The notes beneath the pieces were generated by a model. It saw only the letters and a list, made by a program, of their open reading frames with translations. It made no database searches and had not been told where the DNA came from. This document shows positions 61,645 to 64,000 of a DNA stretch of 64,000 bases, piece by piece. A program made the translations under genes and the position numbers. Numbering within the stretch: the stretch's first letter is position 1; each line of letters starts with the position of its first letter. Origin of the DNA: Aquipseudomonas alcaligenes (GTDB lineage Bacteria > Pseudomonadota > Gammaproteobacteria > Pseudomonadales > Pseudomonadaceae); the NCBI RefSeq assembly GCF_003205495.1, contig NZ_QJRX01000002.1, forward strand, positions 124,001 to 188,000, given 5' to 3'.

Positions 61645-62376
61645 TTGAGCGTGACAGCCGGCAAGCATGCCCGAGAAATGCTGCTCAAGGAATACCGCGG
61701 GGTGCTTTCCACCCATTCCAAGAGCATGCCGGGCTTCCCTTTCGGATCGGTGGTGCCCTATTGCCTGGATGCCCAGGGCCGGCCGCTGATCCTGATCAGC
61801 CGCATCGCCCAGCACACCCACAATCTGCAGCAGGATGCCAGGTGTTCGCTGCTGGTCGGCGAGCGCGGCGCCGAGGACGTGCAGGCCGCCGGGCGCCTGA
61901 CCCTGCTGGCCGAGGCGCGGCAGCTCGACGAACCGGCCGCCATCGCGGCCGCCGCCGAGCGTTATTACCGTTACTTCCCCGATGCGCAGGACTACCACAG
62001 CACCCACGACTTCGACTTCTGGGTGCTGCAGCCGGTGCGCTGGCGCTTCATCGGCGGCTTCGGCGCGATCCACTGGCTGCAGGACGTCGAGCTGGCCAAC
62101 CCGCATGCCGGCGAGGCCGAGCGCGGCATGCTCGAGCACATGAACGCCGATCACGCCGACGCCATCGCCCACTACGTGCAATTGGCCGGGTTGCCCACGC
62201 ACGAGGCGGCGCAGCTGGTTGGCATCGACAGCGAAGGTTTCCACCTGCGCATCGGCAAGGGCCTGTACTGGCTGGCCTTCCCAACATCCTGTAACAACCC
62301 CGGCGCCGTGCGCCAGGCCTTGGTATTGCTGGCCCGCGCCGATGCCTGGCCGACCGCCGGGCAGGTGTCAGCTTGA
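61645..62376 (+). CDS. HugZ-family haem utilisation protein (PNPOx-like plus DUF2470)
   Basis: A 243-aa protein. The N-terminal half has a split-barrel flavin-reductase/pyridoxamine-phosphate-oxidase-like fold (LSTHSKSMPGFPFGSVVPYC, ARCSLLVGERGAEDVQAAGR). The C-terminal DUF2470 part starts GMLEHMNADHADAIAHY. HugZ proteins act as haem oxygenases or bind haem in other bacteria. The TTG at 61645 has GAGGAG seven nt upstream and is the best start. A GTG two codons later is an alternative. Being close to the phu locus, it may help degrade imported haem; this is inference. Confidence 0.82.
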   Translation: MSVTAGKHAREMLLKEYRGVLSTHSKSMPGFPFGSVVPYCLDAQGRPLILISRIAQHTHNLQQDARCSLLVGERGAEDVQAAGRLTLLAEARQLDEPAAIAAAAERYYRYFPDAQDYHSTHDFDFWVLQPVRWRFIGGFGAIHWLQDVELANPHAGEAERGMLEHMNADHADAIAHYVQLAGLPTHEAAQLVGIDSEGFHLRIGKGLYWLAFPTSCNNPGAVRQALVLLARADAWPTAGQVSA

Positions 62377-62441
62377 ATTAAGCCGCCGGCCCCATACTTC
62401 TCTCCCATCGGAAGCCGTTCTTCCGCCAAGGACCCCTCGCG

Positions 62442-62891
62442 ATGCGCGCTTTTCTGTTTCTGTTCCTGCTGCTCCCCATCCTCGAACTGGCCGTGCTGAT
62501 TCAGGTCGGCAGCGCCATCGGCGTGCTGCCCACCCTGTTGCTGGTGATCGGTACCGCCATCCTCGGCAGTGTGCTGCTGCGCGTGGCCGGCGTGGCCACC
62601 GCCTGGCGGGCCCGCGAGAAGCTGGCGCGCGGCGAGATGCCCGAACAGGAGATGTTCGAAGGGTTGCTGATCGCCGTCGGTGGCGGTCTGCTCCTGCTGC
62701 CGGGCTTCATCAGCGATGTGTTCGGCCTGCTCTGCCTGATTCCCTTCACCCGTCGCCTGCTGATCGGCAAGTTGCAGCGCCGCGCCCAGGAGCAGGCGCT
62801 GCGCCAGCGTGCGTTCTTCGATGACCCGGCCGCGCGCAGCGGCCAGACCCGCCCGCAGGTCATCGAAGGCGAATACCAGCGCCGCGATTGA
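62442..62891 (+). CDS. fxsA: FxsA family membrane protein
   Basis: A 149-aa inner-membrane protein: helices at about 3-20, 24-48 and 75-100, including LLVIGTAILGSVLL and GGGLLLLPGFISDVFGLL, then a basic soluble tail. FxsA in E. coli suppresses exclusion of phage T7 by F plasmid PifA when overproduced. The normal role is unknown. It lies just upstream of groESL, as in other Pseudomonas. Confidence 0.92.
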   Translation: MRAFLFLFLLLPILELAVLIQVGSAIGVLPTLLLVIGTAILGSVLLRVAGVATAWRAREKLARGEMPEQEMFEGLLIAVGGGLLLLPGFISDVFGLLCLIPFTRRLLIGKLQRRAQEQALRQRAFFDDPAARSGQTRPQVIEGEYQRRD

Positions 62892-62906
62892 GTGGTACTG
62901 CATGCC

Positions 62907-62944
62907 GGGCGGCGGTGAGGCATAAAAAATTTCACCCGCCGCCC
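62907..62944 (+). terminator. Hairpin after fxsA overlapping the groE promoter
   Basis: GGGCGGCGGTGA (62907-62918) pairs with TCACCCGCCGCCC (62932-62944) with one bulge, across an A-rich loop. It lies 16 nt past fxsA and partly overlaps the groE -35. No U-tract follows, so termination is uncertain. Confidence 0.45.
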
Positions 62945-62972
62945 TTGAAATGCCCTTGAGCGCCCCTATCTA
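62942..62972 (+). promoter_or_regulatory. sigma-32 (RpoH) promoter of groESL
   Basis: CCCTTGAAA (62942-62950), a 12-nt spacer and CCCCTATCTA (62963-62972) match the heat-shock consensus. It lies about 150 nt upstream of groES. No CIRCE element is seen, as expected for Pseudomonas. Confidence 0.85.
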
Positions 62973-63122
62973 GCGATCACCGCAAGGTTTCTGTCGCATT
63001 GCGGCGGCAGAACAGTCTTTCGCGGTGCGCCCCTGGCGTGCCGCGTCCGGCCCCAAGCCGGTTTTGCCTAACCCGCCGGCGCATTCGTCGGCCAGTGAAA
63101 CCACTATCAGGAGAGATCGACA

Positions 63123-63416
63123 ATGAAGCTTCGTCCTCTGCATGACCGCGTCGTCATCCGTCGCAGCGAAGAAGAGACCAAAACCGCTGGCGGCATCGTG
63201 CTGCCGGGCTCGGCCGCCGAGAAGCCGAACCAGGGTGAAGTCGTCGCCGTCGGTACCGGCAAAGTCCTGGACAACGGCGAAGTTCGCCCGCTGGCCGTCA
63301 AGGTCGGTGACAAGGTGGTGTTCGGTCCGTACAGCGGCAGCAACACCGTCAAGGTCGACGGCGAAGACCTGCTGGTGATGGGCGAGCACGAAATCCTCGC
63401 CGTCATCGAAGCCTGA
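63123..63416 (+). CDS. groES: Co-chaperonin GroES
   Basis: Heptameric lid of GroEL. The product is 97 aa, starting [18 protein letters not shown], with the mobile loop at about 16-33 ([12 protein letters not shown]) and ending [19 protein letters not shown] precedes the ATG. It is 46 nt before groEL. Confidence 0.98.
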   Translation: MKLRPLHDRVVIRRSEEETKTAGGIVLPGSAAEKPNQGEVVAVGTGKVLDNGEVRPLAVKVGDKVVFGPYSGSNTVKVDGEDLLVMGEHEILAVIEA

Positions 63417-63450
63417 TCCGACGCATCTCCGTCCTAACGTACAGAATTGA

Positions 63451-64000
<550 letters not shown>

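Overview
The window is a contiguous stretch of a GC-rich Pseudomonas chromosome. The gene families, the order of the long housekeeping block and the presence of crcZ between cbrB and pcnB all point to this genus. From memory the order is close to that of P. aeruginosa, but I could not run a comparison and do not assign a species. No prophage, transposase, rRNA or CRISPR array was seen.

Layout. 1-4527 (+): heat-shock chaperones grpE (cut by the window edge), dnaK, dnaJ, then dapB. 4528-9995 (+): a carA leader peptide with an attenuator, then carA, carB, greA and a DUF4149 membrane protein. 10008-10319 (-): yhbY. 10320-10814: an unusually empty divergent gap where rlmE (ftsJ) is expected. 10815-16141 (+): ftsH, folP, glmM, tpiA, secG. 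16152-16406 (+): tRNA-Leu(GAG), then an odd initiator-like tRNA with anticodon CAC. 16536-25136 (+): translation and RNA genes rimP, nusA, infB, rbfA, truB, rpsO, pnp. 25241-26656 (+): a zinc-ribbon/membrane/TPR protein, convergent with a rhomboid protease (26658-28112, -). 28131-35571 (-): three tandem DUF2845 exported proteins, a large DUF748 envelope protein, an rRNA-type methyltransferase, a thiolase and a DUF2236 protein. 35632-43600 (-): acs, pgi, panD, panC, panB, folK, pcnB. 43725-48867 (-): the CbrAB carbon/nitrogen control system with crcZ and the small cbrX-like gene. 48926-50350 (-): gluQRS and dksA. 50547-52940 (+): aminotransferase, sfsA, GNAT. 52937-60562: a Rieske protein and the haem-uptake locus, phuR (-) divergent from phuSTUV and phuW (+). 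60778-62891: an SDR, a HugZ-like haem protein and fxsA. 63123-64000 (+): groES and the start of groEL.

How the parts work together. Two chaperone operons each carry a recognisable sigma-32 promoter. The car leader probably sets carbamoyl-phosphate synthesis by attenuation. CbrA/CbrB would drive crcZ from a clear sigma-54 promoter, and CrcZ carries six CA-rich clusters expected to titrate Hfq/Crc. The phu locus has two Fur-box candidates in its divergent promoter region and a HugZ-family gene close by, suggesting a haem-iron neighbourhood.

The most unusual item is the tRNA-like gene at 16332-16406. It keeps the initiator hallmarks (C1xA72, encoded CCA) and has its own strong promoter and terminator. 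Its anticodon loop reads CAC instead of CAT, with a compensated stem pair, and its T-loop is two bases short. It could be a decayed initiator tRNA, a dedicated GUG/valine initiator, or a tRNA-derived regulatory RNA.
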